From assembly GCA_030603695.1 (NCBI GenBank), contig JAUVXF010000013.1, positions 1 to 64,000 on the forward strand: a stretch of 64,000 bases of DNA, read 5' to 3'. The notes below the pieces were generated by a model. It saw only the letters and a program-made list of their open reading frames with translations. It made no database searches and was not told the DNA's origin. Shown piece after piece: positions 1 through 8,965 of this stretch (its first letter is position 1; every line of letters starts with the position of its first letter). Both the position numbers and the translations under genes were made by a program. Origin of the DNA: Natronohydrobacter sp. Lineage in GTDB: Bacteria; Pseudomonadota; Alphaproteobacteria; Rhodobacterales; Rhodobacteraceae.

Positions 1-480
1 CATAGCTGAACAGCGACCCGCTCGTCTCGTCCGTCCCGCGCATCATCACCCCCGATACTGCCGTGTAAAGGGTGAATCATGTTCTCAAACCGCTGTCGAG
101 GCAGGACTATTTCAGCAGCCTGCTAAACATATTCACACTCTTTGTTATCACCGATTCTGTCAAACAAACCTAAGACTTCGAATTGTTTCTTTAGTGAGTG
201 ATGGGTGAAAAAGAGCGTTTTACATATTTAGTTGGAAAAGTGTTTTGACAGCTGGTTGGGTACGGGCTTTCACCCTGTCCAATGTGGTGTTTGCGGTATC
301 TTGCATGGCTAGGCTGGACTGTTTCCGTGCATGTCTTGCATCGCGCTGATGATGGCAAGCCGGCGTCGCGATGACCCCCGAAGCGATGTTGCATTCGCGG
401 GATATGCGGCACCACATTTGGGGTGTTAATCGCTATACGTCCGGCGTATGGTGGTGGCATTGTTTGTCGAATTTTGAATC
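1..480. other. Region upstream of rfbC with no supportable gene
   Basis: About 480 bases with a visibly lower GC content than the rest of the window. A short frame ends at the TAA around position 66 and could be the last codons of a gene, but a TAG at 3-5 closes that frame within the window, so it cannot be tied to anything. Other open frames here are short and unrecognisable. The region probably carries the promoter of the rfb operon; I cannot pick out convincing -35/-10 hexamers. Confidence 0.4.
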
Positions 481-1045
481 ATGAATATTGATCTGCTTGC
501 CATCCCTGGGCTTGTTTTGATTGTTCCGCGCCGCTTCACAGATGCGCGCGGTTGGTTTTCCGAGACATGGAATGCCAGCGAGCTGGCCCGTTCTGGTGTG
601 CAGCTACCGCCCTTCGTGCAAGACAATCACAGTTTTTCCGATGCCGTGCATACATTGCGCGGCTTGCACTATCAGCGCCCCCCCCTATGCCCAAGACAAG
701 CTTGTGCGCTGTAGCCGGGGGGCCGTGTTGGATGTTGCGGTGGATGTGCGCATAGGCTCTCCGCATTACGGGCAGTGGGTGGCGCTAGAGCTTTCTGCCG
801 AAAACGGCGCACAGCTATTCATTCCCAAGGGGTTTTTGCACGGGTTTCTGACGCTAAGCGAAGGTTGCGAGGTGCAATATAAGTGCACTGCGCCTTTCGA
901 TCCTGCCTGTGATGGTGCCGTGCATTGGGACAGTCTGGGCATAGATTGGGGGTGTTGCGCGCCAATCGTATCGGAAAAAGATGCTGGTGCCATTCCGTTT
1001 GAAAGTTTTGACAGCCCGTTCTTGTCAGAATGGGGCGGGAAATGA
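481..1045 (+). pseudogene. rfbC: dTDP-4-dehydrorhamnose 3,5-epimerase, frameshifted
   Basis: RfbC epimerises C3 and C5 of dTDP-4-keto-6-deoxyglucose, the third step of dTDP-L-rhamnose synthesis. The first frame (481-714) carries the family start FTDARGWFSETWN and the signature LRGLHYQ. It then runs out of frame inside a run of eight C at 678-685. Dropping one C joins it to the +2 frame, which continues PPYAQDKLVRC, then FIPKGFLHGF, and ends at 1045. The reconstructed protein would be about 187 residues, normal for RfbC. The last codon overlaps the start of rfbB (ATGA). A homopolymer sequencing or assembly error, a true mutation, or a slippage site are all possible. The rest of the reading frame looks intact, which favours an error or a recent event. 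No clear ribosome binding site precedes the ATG at 481. Confidence 0.85.
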
Positions 1046-2085
1046 AACTTCTGGTCACAGGTGGGGCGGGGTTTATTGGCTCTGCGGTGGTGCGTCTGGC
1101 CGTGGCGCGCGGGCATGATGTGGTCAATCTGGATGCGCTAACCTATGCGGCGTGCTTGGGAAATGTGGCATCTGTGGCGCAAAGCCCGCTTTATGCCTTT
1201 GAGCATGCCGATATACGCGACCGTGCCGCGCTGGATGGTATCTTTGCCGCCCACCAGCCCGATGCGGTCATGCATCTGGCCGCCGAAAGCCATGTGGATC
1301 GGTCAATCGATGGGCCGGGCGATTTCGTTTCCACCAATATATCTGGCACCTATCAGGTGCTGGAGGCCTCGCGCGCGTATTGGCAGGGGCGGGGCCGCCC
1401 GCAGGATTTCCGCTTTCATCATATCAGCACGGATGAGGTGTTTGGCGCGCTTGGCCCGGTTGGACAATTCACCGAGACCACGCCTTATGATCCGCGCTCG
1501 CCCTATGCGGCCAGCAAAGCAGCAAGCGACCATCTGGTGCGCGCCTGGTATCATACTTACGGGTTGCCAGTGGTGCTCAGCAATTGTTCCAACAATTACG
1601 GCCCTTATCATTTCCCTGAAAAACTGATTCCCGTCATTATCCTCAACGCAATCGCGGGCAAGGCACTGCCGATCTATGGCGATGGATCGAATGTGCGCGA
1701 CTGGCTGTATGTCGAGGATCACGCCGAAGCGCTGCTTCTGGTGCTGGGGCGCGGTGCGGTGGGGCGCAGCTATAATATCGGGGGCGAGAATGAACGCTCC
1801 AATCTGGAACTGGTGCAAAGCCTGTGTGCCATTCTGGATGAGTTGCGGCCAAAGGCCCAAGGCTCTTATGCCGATCAGATCACCTTTGTGCCAGATCGCC
1901 CGGGCCATGATGCCCGCTATGCGATAGACGCCACGCGCATCCGCGCAGAACTGGGCTGGCGCCCCTCGGTCACTCTGGAGGAAGGCTTGCGCCGCACTGT
2001 GGCGTGGTATCTGGCGCATGAAGCGTGGTGGCGTCCACTTCTGGCGCGCGATGGCGTGGGGCAGCGCCTGGGGGTTGGGGCATGA
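1042..2085 (+). CDS. rfbB: dTDP-glucose 4,6-dehydratase
   Basis: Converts dTDP-D-glucose to dTDP-4-keto-6-deoxy-D-glucose with bound NAD+, step two of the dTDP-L-rhamnose pathway in the cytoplasm. The protein is 347 residues, an extended SDR. The N-terminal glycine motif TGGAGFIG binds [15 protein letters not shown] follows, the catalytic pair sits in [12 protein letters not shown] (YxxxK), and [17 protein letters not shown] is the family signature. The start at 1042 is preferred over the in-frame ATG at 1030 because it gives the N-terminus MKLLVTGG and forms an ATGA overlap with the rfbC stop, as at the next two junctions. The four rfb genes are therefore probably translationally coupled. 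Confidence 0.96.
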   Translation: MKLLVTGGAGFIGSAVVRLAVARGHDVVNLDALTYAACLGNVASVAQSPLYAFEHADIRDRAALDGIFAAHQPDAVMHLAAESHVDRSIDGPGDFVSTNISGTYQVLEASRAYWQGRGRPQDFRFHHISTDEVFGALGPVGQFTETTPYDPRSPYAASKAASDHLVRAWYHTYGLPVVLSNCSNNYGPYHFPEKLIPVIILNAIAGKALPIYGDGSNVRDWLYVEDHAEALLLVLGRGAVGRSYNIGGENERSNLELVQSLCAILDELRPKAQGSYADQITFVPDRPGHDARYAIDATRIRAELGWRPSVTLEEGLRRTVAWYLAHEAWWRPLLARDGVGQRLGVGA

Positions 2086-2930
2086 TCCTTGTCTTTGGGC
2101 AAAGCGGACAAGTGGCGCGTGATTTGGCAGCACTTGCGCCAGATGCGCTGTGTCTGGGGCGCGATGCGGCCGATCTGGCCGATCCTGCCGCCTGCGCCGC
2201 CGTGATCCGCGCGCATGCCCCGCGTGCCGTGATCAATGCGGCCGCTTATACCGCCGTGGATCGGGCAGAGGGCGAAGAGGGTCTTGCCACCACGATCAAT
2301 GGCGCGGCCCCTGCGGCAATGGCCACAGCATGCGCGGCCTTGGGCGTGCCTTTGGTGCAGATTTCGACGGATTATGTTTTTGATGGCATCGGCCAAATCC
2401 CCTTTTTGCCCGATGATCCCACAGGGCCGCTTAATGCTTATGGCCGCTCAAAACTCTGCGGCGAAGTGGGGGTGCGTGCGGCTGGTGGGGCATATGCAAT
2501 CTTGCGCACAAGCTGGGTGTTTTCCGAACATGGCAGCAATTTTGTTAAAACCATGCTGCGGCTGGGGGCAAGCCGCGACAGCTTGCAGGTTGTGGCCGAT
2601 CAGATTGGCGGGCCAACGCCCGCGCGTGCCATTGCTGCGGCCTGTCTGCGCATGGCAGAGGTGCTGCAAGATGCGCCGTCACATTCCGGGACATACCATT
2701 TTGCAGGTGCGCCCCATAGCAGTTGGGCGGGCTTTGCCCGCGCGATCATGGCCAAGGCCGGGCTTGCCTGCCGGATCGAGGATATTGCAACAGCGGATTA
2801 CCCCACGGCTGCGCGCCGTCCGCTGAATTCGCGCCTGAATTGTGCCGGTCTGGACAGATTTGGCCTGTCCCAACCGGATTGGCGGCTTGAGTTGGGCGCA
2901 GTTATTGACGCGATGAGGGGCAAGCCATGA
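2082..2930 (+). CDS. rfbD: dTDP-4-dehydrorhamnose reductase
   Basis: Final enzyme of dTDP-L-rhamnose synthesis, an NAD(P)H-dependent reduction of the 4-keto group. The 282-residue protein begins [12 protein letters not shown], the short nucleotide-binding motif typical of Rfb[13 protein letters not shown] follows, then STDYVFDG, and the catalytic YGRSK at about residue 120. The ATG at 2082 overlaps the rfbB stop (ATGA) and gives the usual length; the longer reading frame that begins at 2025 would add an unsupported N-terminal extension. Confidence 0.95.
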   Translation: MILVFGQSGQVARDLAALAPDALCLGRDAADLADPAACAAVIRAHAPRAVINAAAYTAVDRAEGEEGLATTINGAAPAAMATACAALGVPLVQISTDYVFDGIGQIPFLPDDPTGPLNAYGRSKLCGEVGVRAAGGAYAILRTSWVFSEHGSNFVKTMLRLGASRDSLQVVADQIGGPTPARAIAAACLRMAEVLQDAPSHSGTYHFAGAPHSSWAGFARAIMAKAGLACRIEDIATADYPTAARRPLNSRLNCAGLDRFGLSQPDWRLELGAVIDAMRGKP

Positions 2931-3805
2931 GCGCGCGCAAGGGCATCATTCTGGCCGGTGGGTCTGGCACGCGGCTTTGGCCGATCACGATGGGTGTGTC
3001 CAAGCAGCTTTTGCCGGTCTATGACAAGCCGATGATCTATTACCCCCTCTCGGTTCTGATGCTGGCAGGAATCCGAGAAATTGCGATCATCACCACCCCC
3101 GACGATCAGGCGCAGTTTCGGCGGCTTTTGGGGGATGGTGGCCAATGGGGCCTGCGCTTTGAGTGGATTGTGCAGCCAGCCCCTGATGGACTGGCGCAGG
3201 CCTATTTGCTGGCGCAAGATTTCCTTGCGGGTGGCCCGTCTGCCATGGTGCTGGGTGACAATATCTTTTTTGGGCATGGCCTGCCCGAAGTGCTGGCCAC
3301 CGCCAATGCCCGCACCAGTGGCGGCACTGTCTTTGGCTATCATGTCACCGATCCCGAACGTTACGGCGTTGTGGATTTTGACGATACAGGCGCAGTGCGC
3401 GCGATTGTGGAAAAACCCCTTATCGCGCCGTCCAATTATGCGGTAACGGGGCTGTATTTCCTTGATGGGCGCGCGCCAGAACTGGCAGCGCAGCTGCGCC
3501 CCTCTGCGCGTGGAGAGTTGGAGATTACGTCGCTGTTAGAACTGTATCTGGCAGATGGCACGCTGCATGTGGAAAAAATGGGGCGCGGATTTGCATGGCT
3601 GGACACTGGCACCCATGCCAGCCTTCTGGACGCGGGCAATTTTGTGCGCACCCTGACGGAACGTCAGGGGCTGCAAGTTGGCTCTCCCGACGAGATTGCT
3701 TTTCGGGCAGGCTGGATCAATCTTGCGCAACTGGGCGAACGGGCAGAGCAGTTCAGGAAAAATGAGTATGGCAGGTATCTGGGGAACTTGCTGAACACCA
3801 GGTAG
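2927..3805 (+). CDS. rfbA: Glucose-1-phosphate thymidylyltransferase
   Basis: First committed step of dTDP-L-rhamnose synthesis: glucose-1-phosphate plus dTTP gives dTDP-glucose. The 292-residue protein carries the nucleotidyltransferase signature GGSGTRLWP near residue 10 and [18 protein letters not shown] just after it. [12 protein letters not shown] marks the metal-binding region and [13 protein letters not shown] the substrate loop. The ATG overlaps the rfbD stop. It ends the operon; no glycosyltransferase follows, so the rhamnose acceptor (O-antigen, exopolysaccharide or other glycan) is not indicated here. Confidence 0.96.
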   Translation: MSARKGIILAGGSGTRLWPITMGVSKQLLPVYDKPMIYYPLSVLMLAGIREIAIITTPDDQAQFRRLLGDGGQWGLRFEWIVQPAPDGLAQAYLLAQDFLAGGPSAMVLGDNIFFGHGLPEVLATANARTSGGTVFGYHVTDPERYGVVDFDDTGAVRAIVEKPLIAPSNYAVTGLYFLDGRAPELAAQLRPSARGELEITSLLELYLADGTLHVEKMGRGFAWLDTGTHASLLDAGNFVRTLTERQGLQVGSPDEIAFRAGWINLAQLGERAEQFRKNEYGRYLGNLLNTR

Positions 3806-4169
3806 CGGCCCCCCAAAGCATGCATAAACTTGCGGCCAGCGCGAACACGGCAGACCGTTTTCATAAAAAGTTTGATTTACAGTGGCTTGAGTTGCGTTGA
3901 ATGCCAGTCTGCACCATCGGCTTTCATGGCTGAACCTGTCTGTTTCAGCCTATCTGCTGTAAAAATGTGCAGTCTAATCAGACACTGCCAGCACACAGAG
4001 ATTTCGCGTTTCTGGTCACTTATCCACTGGTGTTTCCCCAGAAACGGTGGAAAACTTTAAGCTTGGCATAATTGCCAACAGAAAATGACGACAACTGCCG
4101 AAGGCAATAACCGCACCGGGCCAAGGCCCGGCATCTGCGGAATGCTTTTCGGTTTGCGCGGGGTCTGAC
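3806..4169. other. Intergenic region between rfbA and the cNMP-binding gene
   Basis: 364 bases without a convincing gene. The one open frame (3830-4060) resembles nothing and has non-coding composition. At 4116-4131 there is a perfect hairpin, CCGGGCC then AA then GGCCCGG. It lacks a T-run and lies just ahead of the next gene, so a simple terminator role is doubtful. The promoter of the gene at 4170 is presumably in here but I cannot define it. Confidence 0.4.
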
Positions 4170-4901
4170 TTGGAACTGACACTGGAAGCCGCATTTTCCA
4201 GAGAGGGGATGCTGGGGCATTTTGCCTATCTTCTCTTGGTGCTCTCAATGCTCATGCGCCAGATGGTATTGTTGCGGCTGTTTTTTGTGGCCTCTGCGAT
4301 TGTCAGTATCGCTTATGCTTTTCTTGTTCTGACTGATCCTGTCAGCGTGTTTTGGGAATCGCTTTTGATTCTGGTCAATACGGGCCAGTTGTTCCTGATC
4401 TGGTGGACAAATCGCAACACCCAGTTTGATGCGCGCGAAACGGCGTTTCGCCTAGCGCATTTCCCGGAACTTTCCGCGCGAAATTTCAAAATCCTGCTCT
4501 CGGCCGGGGGGTGGGCAAATCTGCCTGCACAGACCTGCCTTGCGACAGAGGGCCAGCCTGTTCCCTCGCTTGTCTATCTGGCGCGTGGGGTAGCTGACGT
4601 GCGGGTTGGCGGCAATGTGATCGGGCAATGCGGGCCGGGCAGTTTTGTGGGCGAGATGACCGTTTCCAAGGCAGAGCCTGCGTCTGCCACGGTTGTCTTG
4701 CAAGAGCCTGCAAATGTCTGGCAGCTTGACGCGCAGAATCTGCGCGATCTGGTCGCACGCAATCCAGATATAAATGCAGCGCTTGACGCAGCCTTTTTCC
4801 GGGTGTTGCGCGCACGGATCATAGAGCGCAATCACAAGGATGCCGCCGCGCAATTTGGCAGCGCAGCGGGCGCAGGGGCGGCGGATCAGAGCAAGGGCTG
4901 A
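4170..4901 (+). CDS. Membrane protein with cyclic nucleotide-binding (Popeye-like) domain
   Basis: 243 residues. The N-terminal third has three hydrophobic segments (about residues 14-32, 35-55 and 58-80). The C-terminal part resembles a CNMP-binding fold of the CAP_ED type, with the turn VIGQCGPGSFVGEMTV at about residues 150-165. That layout (three helices then a cNMP-like domain) is that of bacterial Popeye-domain proteins. Ligand and output are unknown, and the arginine expected after the phosphate-binding glutamate in true cAMP sites is not evident. The annotated start is TTG at 4170. An ATG at 4209 follows a purine-rich stretch and would give MLGHFAYLLL, so the true start may be there. 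It is an isolated gene that converges on tonB. Confidence 0.7.
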   Translation: MELTLEAAFSREGMLGHFAYLLLVLSMLMRQMVLLRLFFVASAIVSIAYAFLVLTDPVSVFWESLLILVNTGQLFLIWWTNRNTQFDARETAFRLAHFPELSARNFKILLSAGGWANLPAQTCLATEGQPVPSLVYLARGVADVRVGGNVIGQCGPGSFVGEMTVSKAEPASATVVLQEPANVWQLDAQNLRDLVARNPDINAALDAAFFRVLRARIIERNHKDAAAQFGSAAGAGAADQSKG

Positions 4902-4954
4902 GGGGCACCCTTTCTGGCGCCAAAAAGATGGCGGCCATCTTGGTATAATGCGAT

Positions 4955-5917
4955 TTAACGTCCGACAAATTCAAAGCTGAACTGGCGTTGCGCGCCATTG
5001 GGCGGCGGTGGAAAGGGGGCCGCGCGGCGGATATGGTCAAGCGCGGTCTGGTCTAGCCCCGGATGGCCGGAAGACCGGGCCAGAGTGAGAGAGGCCAGCG
5101 CGCCACGATCATCCAGACTGAAGGCCACCAGAACTTGCCCGCGCGCCGGGCTTCTGGCCTGTCGGGTGCGCTGGATGCGGCGCAGCACCTCTCCGGGGTA
5201 GTTTGATGCGGCTGCGTTGCCCGGTGCCACTGCTTGCGCGCGTGTGGGCGCTGCATTGGCCGATTGCCCGTCCGAATTTTGCTGGCTACCGCGCGTAGCG
5301 GTTTGGGGGGCGTTGCCCTGTGGGGCAGGGGCGGGCGCTGAACGCTCTGGCCGCGGGGCCGGTTTGCGGCTGGTTTCGGGGGCCAGAGCGGGTGCTAGAT
5401 CGGGGGGCGCTGGGTTTGGGGCCATGGCTTCGGCCTGTGCCATCTGCTGTGGTGGTGTGGGGGGGTGTTCCGGCGCGTGCAGCGCAGCTGCCTCTGGCGC
5501 TGGGGCCATGGGCAAAACGGCGGTTTCTGCCGCAGGTGCCATGGGCACGGCCATGGCGGGGGCGATCTGGCGCGCAGCTGATGGCGAAAGGGGCTGCGCG
5601 GCGGGATCAGGCAAGATCGGCTCTGCCTGTGCAGGTGTTTCAGGTTCCGTTGCAGACGGGGTGATGATGCCCTGTGCAAAATCGGCAAAGGATGTGCCAA
5701 GGGCGGCTGGGGCGCCTTCGCCACCGCCTGCAATCAGCGTGCTATCGCGCGGGGCAAAAGCCGCCATTGCGCCCATATGTGCCAAGAGAGATATGCTTGC
5801 GGCCAGTGCGACAAGGTGCCCGCGCGGCGCGATATCCAGCCGCCGCAAATCGCGCGGGCTGACCAGCGGGCAGCCATCGCGCTGGGGGCAGGCGCGGAGC
5901 AGGGCAAGCGCTGTCAT
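4955..5917 (-). CDS. tonB: TonB family energy transducer
   Basis: Transmits proton-motive force from ExbB/ExbD to outer-membrane receptors. The 320-residue protein has one membrane anchor at about residues 35-55. A long periplasmic linker rich in Ala, Pro and Glu follows (about 65-230), then a TonB C-terminal domain starting YPGEVLRRIQRTRQAR and containing GQVLVAFSLDDRGAL. It is the last gene of a five-gene minus-strand operon and its ATG overlaps the exbD stop. The divergent hmu genes and heme receptor suggest it is dedicated to heme uptake, which is an inference from position. Confidence 0.9.
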   Translation of the reverse strand: MTALALLRACPQRDGCPLVSPRDLRRLDIAPRGHLVALAASISLLAHMGAMAAFAPRDSTLIAGGGEGAPAALGTSFADFAQGIITPSATEPETPAQAEPILPDPAAQPLSPSAARQIAPAMAVPMAPAAETAVLPMAPAPEAAALHAPEHPPTPPQQMAQAEAMAPNPAPPDLAPALAPETSRKPAPRPERSAPAPAPQGNAPQTATRGSQQNSDGQSANAAPTRAQAVAPGNAAASNYPGEVLRRIQRTRQARSPARGQVLVAFSLDDRGALASLTLARSSGHPGLDQTALDHIRRAAPFPPPPNGAQRQFSFEFVGR

Positions 5918-6294
5918 GGCACCCCCCGTTCGGTAATGATCACCAATTCGCCAATCCCTGCCGCACGCAAACCCTGCGCCAGCGTCACCAGATCAATGGC
6001 AGGTGCCGCGCGGTCTGGCAGCAGGCGCACGCGCTCTGTGCCGATGACGGCGGCAATCGCGGCCTCTGTGCTTAAGGTTTGTCCTGCAAGGCGCAAGCTG
6101 CCATCGGCCAGCATGACCAGCGCATCGGAAGGCGGTTCGGTGGCAATGTCTTGCAGGTTCACTAGGTGCACATCGGGGTCAGGGCGCGGTGCAAGGCTGC
6201 CTGCGATCAAAAAGAAGATCAGCATCAGAAATACGATATTGATCAGCGCAATCGTGGGTTCTGCGCGCGCGCGCGGCGGGGCGGCGGCCCTCAT
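5914..6294 (-). CDS. exbD: ExbD/TolR biopolymer transport protein (second copy)
   Basis: 126 residues. One transmembrane helix near the N-terminus (IALINIVFLMLIFFLIAG) is followed by a periplasmic ExbD/TolR domain. The proton-pathway aspartate normally found at the start of the ExbD helix (DVIF in the neighbouring copy) is Asn here (INIVF), so this copy may not conduct protons by itself. It overlaps by ATGA with the exbD copy upstream and with tonB downstream. The two ExbD proteins probably form a heteromeric stator with ExbB; that is inferred from the operon. Confidence 0.87.
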   Translation of the reverse strand: MRAAAPPRARAEPTIALINIVFLMLIFFLIAGSLAPRPDPDVHLVNLQDIATEPPSDALVMLADGSLRLAGQTLSTEAAIAAVIGTERVRLLPDRAAPAIDLVTLAQGLRAAGIGELVIITERGVP

Positions 6295-6677
6295 TGTGCC
6301 GCGCCCAAAACGGCCAGCCGCCAGCCTGACAGGCTCTGGATCCGCTGGAGAATCTCTGCAAAAGCCTGAGCGCTGACCCCGTCGCCAAGTGCCAGTAAAA
6401 CCAACCCGTCACCACGCGCGGCCAATTCCGCCTGCAAGCCTTCTGGCGTGGCCGCCCGGCCATCCAGCCGCAGCCCCTCGGCGCGCAGTTGCACAAAGGC
6501 GGGCGGCGTTTCGGGCGCGGCACTTGCCCCGCCCATCGCCAGATCAAGCGGCAATTCGCCTTGCCGCACAAAGGTGGAACTGAGCATGAAGAACAAAAGC
6601 AGCAAAAAGATCACATCAATCAGCGATGTCATCGAAAGCCGCTTGCGCCTTGGGGGAATGGCCAGCCGCTCAGGCAT
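6291..6677 (-). CDS. exbD: ExbD/TolR biopolymer transport protein (first copy)
   Basis: About 128 residues. A basic N-terminus (RRKRLSMTSLIDVIF) leads into a single helix that includes the conserved Asp of ExbD/TolR, followed by the periplasmic domain. It works with ExbB as the proton-driven motor that energises TonB. The start was taken at 6677, which overlaps the end of exbB by 8 bases; an in-frame ATG at 6692 would add five residues. Neither has a strong ribosome binding site, which fits translational coupling. Confidence 0.9.
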   Translation of the reverse strand: MPERLAIPPRRKRLSMTSLIDVIFLLLLFFMLSSTFVRQGELPLDLAMGGASAAPETPPAFVQLRAEGLRLDGRAATPEGLQAELAARGDGLVLLALGDGVSAQAFAEILQRIQSLSGWRLAVLGAAQ

Positions 6678-7341
6678 GGGCCAACCCGCCATGTTGGGGG
6701 GCGGTTAGGGGGCAATGATCTTGCGCCAGCCCCCGACACAGCGCCACATCTATGATCTGCATGGCCAACCGCGCTTCGCGCGCAACACGCGCTTCAAACC
6801 ATGTCAGCACCAAAGAGGCAGGCATCGCCACGCCCAAGCCAACCGCCGTTGTCAGAAGTGCCACCCATATACCGCCCGCAAGGGCCGAAGGATCGACAGA
6901 TGCGCCCGCCTCTTGCAGGGCCTGAAAGGCCGTGATCATGCCCAGAACCGTGCCGAACAGCCCCAGCAGCGGGGCAACCTGCGCAATGGAATCCAGCAGG
7001 CGAAACCCCGATTGCAACCGGGCGATAGCCTCTTCTGCCAGCCCTGTCAGTCGCGCGCGCAAAGCCTCTGGTTCGCCGCTTGCCCCAAGGGCGAGCACCG
7101 CCAAAGGGGCCAGATGGCTGCGCGCCTGCGCCGCTTGGCGCAACGCTGCCTGTGTGGCGCCCTTGTCGGCCTGATCCAGCGCCGCAACAAGGGCCGCATG
7201 ATCGCCCAGCCTTGCGCGCTCAAACTGCCACAGCTTTATCAGCACCAGCGCCACAGCCAGAACCGACATGGCCAGCAAGATCGCGACAACTGGCCCGCCA
7301 AGGGCCAGAAATTCCTGCACCGCGCCGAAAATTGCGGTCAT
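6670..7341 (-). CDS. exbB: ExbB/TolQ proton channel
   Basis: 223-residue inner-membrane protein of the MotA/TolQ/ExbB family. It has a first helix at about residues 12-32, a cytoplasmic loop, and two helices near the C-terminus. The family signature falls in LLGLFGTVLGMITAFQAL and in GGIWVALLTTAVGLGVAMPA. The start at 7341 gives MTAIFGAVQEF and overlaps the stop of the upstream gene (ATGA). The longer reading frame from 7458 would lie mostly inside the neighbour and is rejected. Confidence 0.93.
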   Translation of the reverse strand: MTAIFGAVQEFLALGGPVVAILLAMSVLAVALVLIKLWQFERARLGDHAALVAALDQADKGATQAALRQAAQARSHLAPLAVLALGASGEPEALRARLTGLAEEAIARLQSGFRLLDSIAQVAPLLGLFGTVLGMITAFQALQEAGASVDPSALAGGIWVALLTTAVGLGVAMPASLVLTWFEARVAREARLAMQIIDVALCRGLAQDHCPLTAPQHGGLAHA

Positions 7342-7730
7342 TTCAGCACCTCTATATCCAGATTGCTGCCAACGCGCAGCGCCGCGCCGCAATCTTTGGC
7401 GGGTAAGGGGGTGCAGAGTGCCATTGCATTGAACAGCACGCGCCCCAGATCGGCACAATCCAGTCCCGGCAAGTTGAAGCTGCGCACGCGCAAGCCATTG
7501 GCAGGCAGGCTTTGGAAATCCAGCAAGCTTAGGCGCAGCACACGCGATTCGCGGTTCAGCAGCACGATCTCGGCCTGAATTTGTTCGAAATCCGTGGCCA
7601 GTTCGTTTTCCAGCACAAACACCAACTGGCAGTGATCCGCAGCCGGATTGGCCTGATCCAGCCGGATGGAAAGCCCCTCTGCCGCTGCGGGCGCAAGGCC
7701 AAGACCAAGTAAAAACGCCAGAACGCGCAT
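7338..7730 (-). CDS. Small exported protein of unknown function in the exbBD-tonB operon
   Basis: 130 residues. An N-terminal signal peptide (MRVLAFLLGLGLAPAAAEG) has a plausible AxA cleavage site, so the mature protein should be periplasmic. Three cysteines remain (in DHCQLVFV, LDCADLG and KDCGAAL), with another in ALCTPL, and disulfides are likely. I do not recognise a catalytic motif. It is first in the operon and overlaps exbB by four bases, so it is very likely co-translated with the TonB motor. A periplasmic accessory or assembly role is a guess. Confidence 0.75.
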   Translation of the reverse strand: MRVLAFLLGLGLAPAAAEGLSIRLDQANPAADHCQLVFVLENELATDFEQIQAEIVLLNRESRVLRLSLLDFQSLPANGLRVRSFNLPGLDCADLGRVLFNAMALCTPLPAKDCGAALRVGSNLDIEVLK

Positions 7731-7785
7731 AAAATAACCCTTTTCAGTGGGGATGTTACACAGGGCTGGCGCAAAGGCTGGCAGC

Positions 7786-7827
7786 GCAGAATTTCTGCTT
7801 GCAGTGGGGTTAGCATTGTCTTAGTAA
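7786..7827 (+). promoter_or_regulatory. Candidate operator and promoter between the tonB and hmu operons
   Basis: A perfect inverted repeat GCAGAATTTCTGC lies at 7786-7798 in the divergent intergenic region. Directly next to it a promoter-like pair reads toward hmuS: TTGCAG (7799-7804), 17 bases, TAGTAA (7822-7827). The location suggests an iron- or heme-responsive repressor site controlling both arms. It is not a clean match to a Fur box, and the AGAA/TTCT halves are spaced by one base instead of the three of a typical Irr element, so the regulator is unknown. Confidence 0.35.
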
Positions 7828-7927
7828 AACTGTCAAGATTGAAGCGCCCGCCGCTTCATGCGCCATCCAGCCCCGAGCCAGAGCCGCGCCTGACCTTTCA
7901 GACCCGCGAACACCTCAGGAGCCTGCC

Positions 7928-8962
7928 ATGACGCTGGATACTATTGCCCCCATTTCCCCCGCCGATCTGCGCCGCGCGCGCGCCGACACCCCCAAGGCCC
8001 GCGCCCGTGATCTTGCGCAAAGCCTTGGCGTCAGCGAGGCTGCGCTTGTTGCCGCCCATGTCGATGACGCGCATGTGTTGCGCATAGACCCGGATGTGGA
8101 TCGCCTCTTTCCCGCCATCCAGACGCTTGGCGATGTCATGGCGCTGACGCGCAACGCCTCTTGCGTGCATGAACGCACGGGAACCTATGAGGATTTCCAT
8201 TCTGGGGTGCATGCCTCGATGGTGCTGGGGCCAGAGATAGATTTGCGGATGTTCCCGAAACATTGGGTGCATGGGTTCGCGCTGCTGGATGGCCCGCGCC
8301 CCTCTGTTCAGGTATTCGATGCGGCGGGGGATGCCGTGCATAAGGTGTTTTTGACAGATGCCTCTGACCGCGCGGCCTTTGCCGCGCTGGTGCGCAACCT
8401 GCGCCTTTCGGATCAGAGCGACAGCTTCACCCCGCAACCCCGCGCACCTGTCGAACCCGCCAAGCTGCGCGCCGACAAGGCCGCAGAGTTGCGCCGCGAA
8501 TGGGGGGAAATGACAGATACCCATCAATTTCTGCGCATGGTGTCCAAATTGAAAATGAACCGGCTGGGCGCGTACCGTGTGGCGGGTGCGCCATGGGCCT
8601 TTGCACTGCGCACCGATGCGGTAACACAGGTTTTGCATCAGGCGGCGCAAGACCAGATCCCGGTCATGATCTTTGTGGGCAATCAGGGTTGCATCCAGAT
8701 TCATGGTGGCACAGTTGCGCGGATCGAACCGATGGGGCCGTGGATCAACGTGCTTGATCCGCGCTTCAACCTGCATCTGCGCGCAGATCATATTGCAGAG
8801 GTCTGGCATGTGCTTAAACCCACGCGCGATGGCATGGCCCATTCGATAGAGGCCTTTGATAGCGAAGGCGCATTGATCGTGCAGATTTTTGGCAAACGCG
8901 CCCCCGATACAAGCGCATTCCGCGCGATGATGGAAGCATTGCCCCGCAAGGCGGAGATGTAA
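7928..8962 (+). CDS. hmuS: Hemin-degrading/heme chaperone protein, HmuS family
   Basis: 344-residue cytoplasmic protein of the HemS/HmuS/ChuS family, which accepts imported heme and passes it on or degrades it. It shows the two-repeat layout of the family. Repeat one contains VMALTRNASCVHERTGTYED and FPKHWVHGFAL; repeat two contains FVGNQGCIQIHGG, INVLDPRFNLHLR and VWHVLKPTRDG. The ATG follows an AGGAG ribosome binding site. It is the first gene of hmuS-T-U-V and only three bases separate it from hmuT. Confidence 0.93.
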   Translation: MTLDTIAPISPADLRRARADTPKARARDLAQSLGVSEAALVAAHVDDAHVLRIDPDVDRLFPAIQTLGDVMALTRNASCVHERTGTYEDFHSGVHASMVLGPEIDLRMFPKHWVHGFALLDGPRPSVQVFDAAGDAVHKVFLTDASDRAAFAALVRNLRLSDQSDSFTPQPRAPVEPAKLRADKAAELRREWGEMTDTHQFLRMVSKLKMNRLGAYRVAGAPWAFALRTDAVTQVLHQAAQDQIPVMIFVGNQGCIQIHGGTVARIEPMGPWINVLDPRFNLHLRADHIAEVWHVLKPTRDGMAHSIEAFDSEGALIVQIFGKRAPDTSAFRAMMEALPRKAEM

Positions 8963-8965
8963 GCC

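Noticed and set aside
191-460. Short minus-strand open frame upstream of rfbC
   Set aside because: No similarity, no ribosome binding site and no operon context.
3830-4060. 76-codon open frame between rfbA and the cNMP-binding gene
   Set aside because: Cys- and Ser-rich sequence unlike known proteins; no ribosome binding site.
5217-5936. Plus-strand Ala/Gly-rich open frame opposite tonB
   Set aside because: Mirror of the Pro/Ala-rich TonB linker; low complexity and no start signal.
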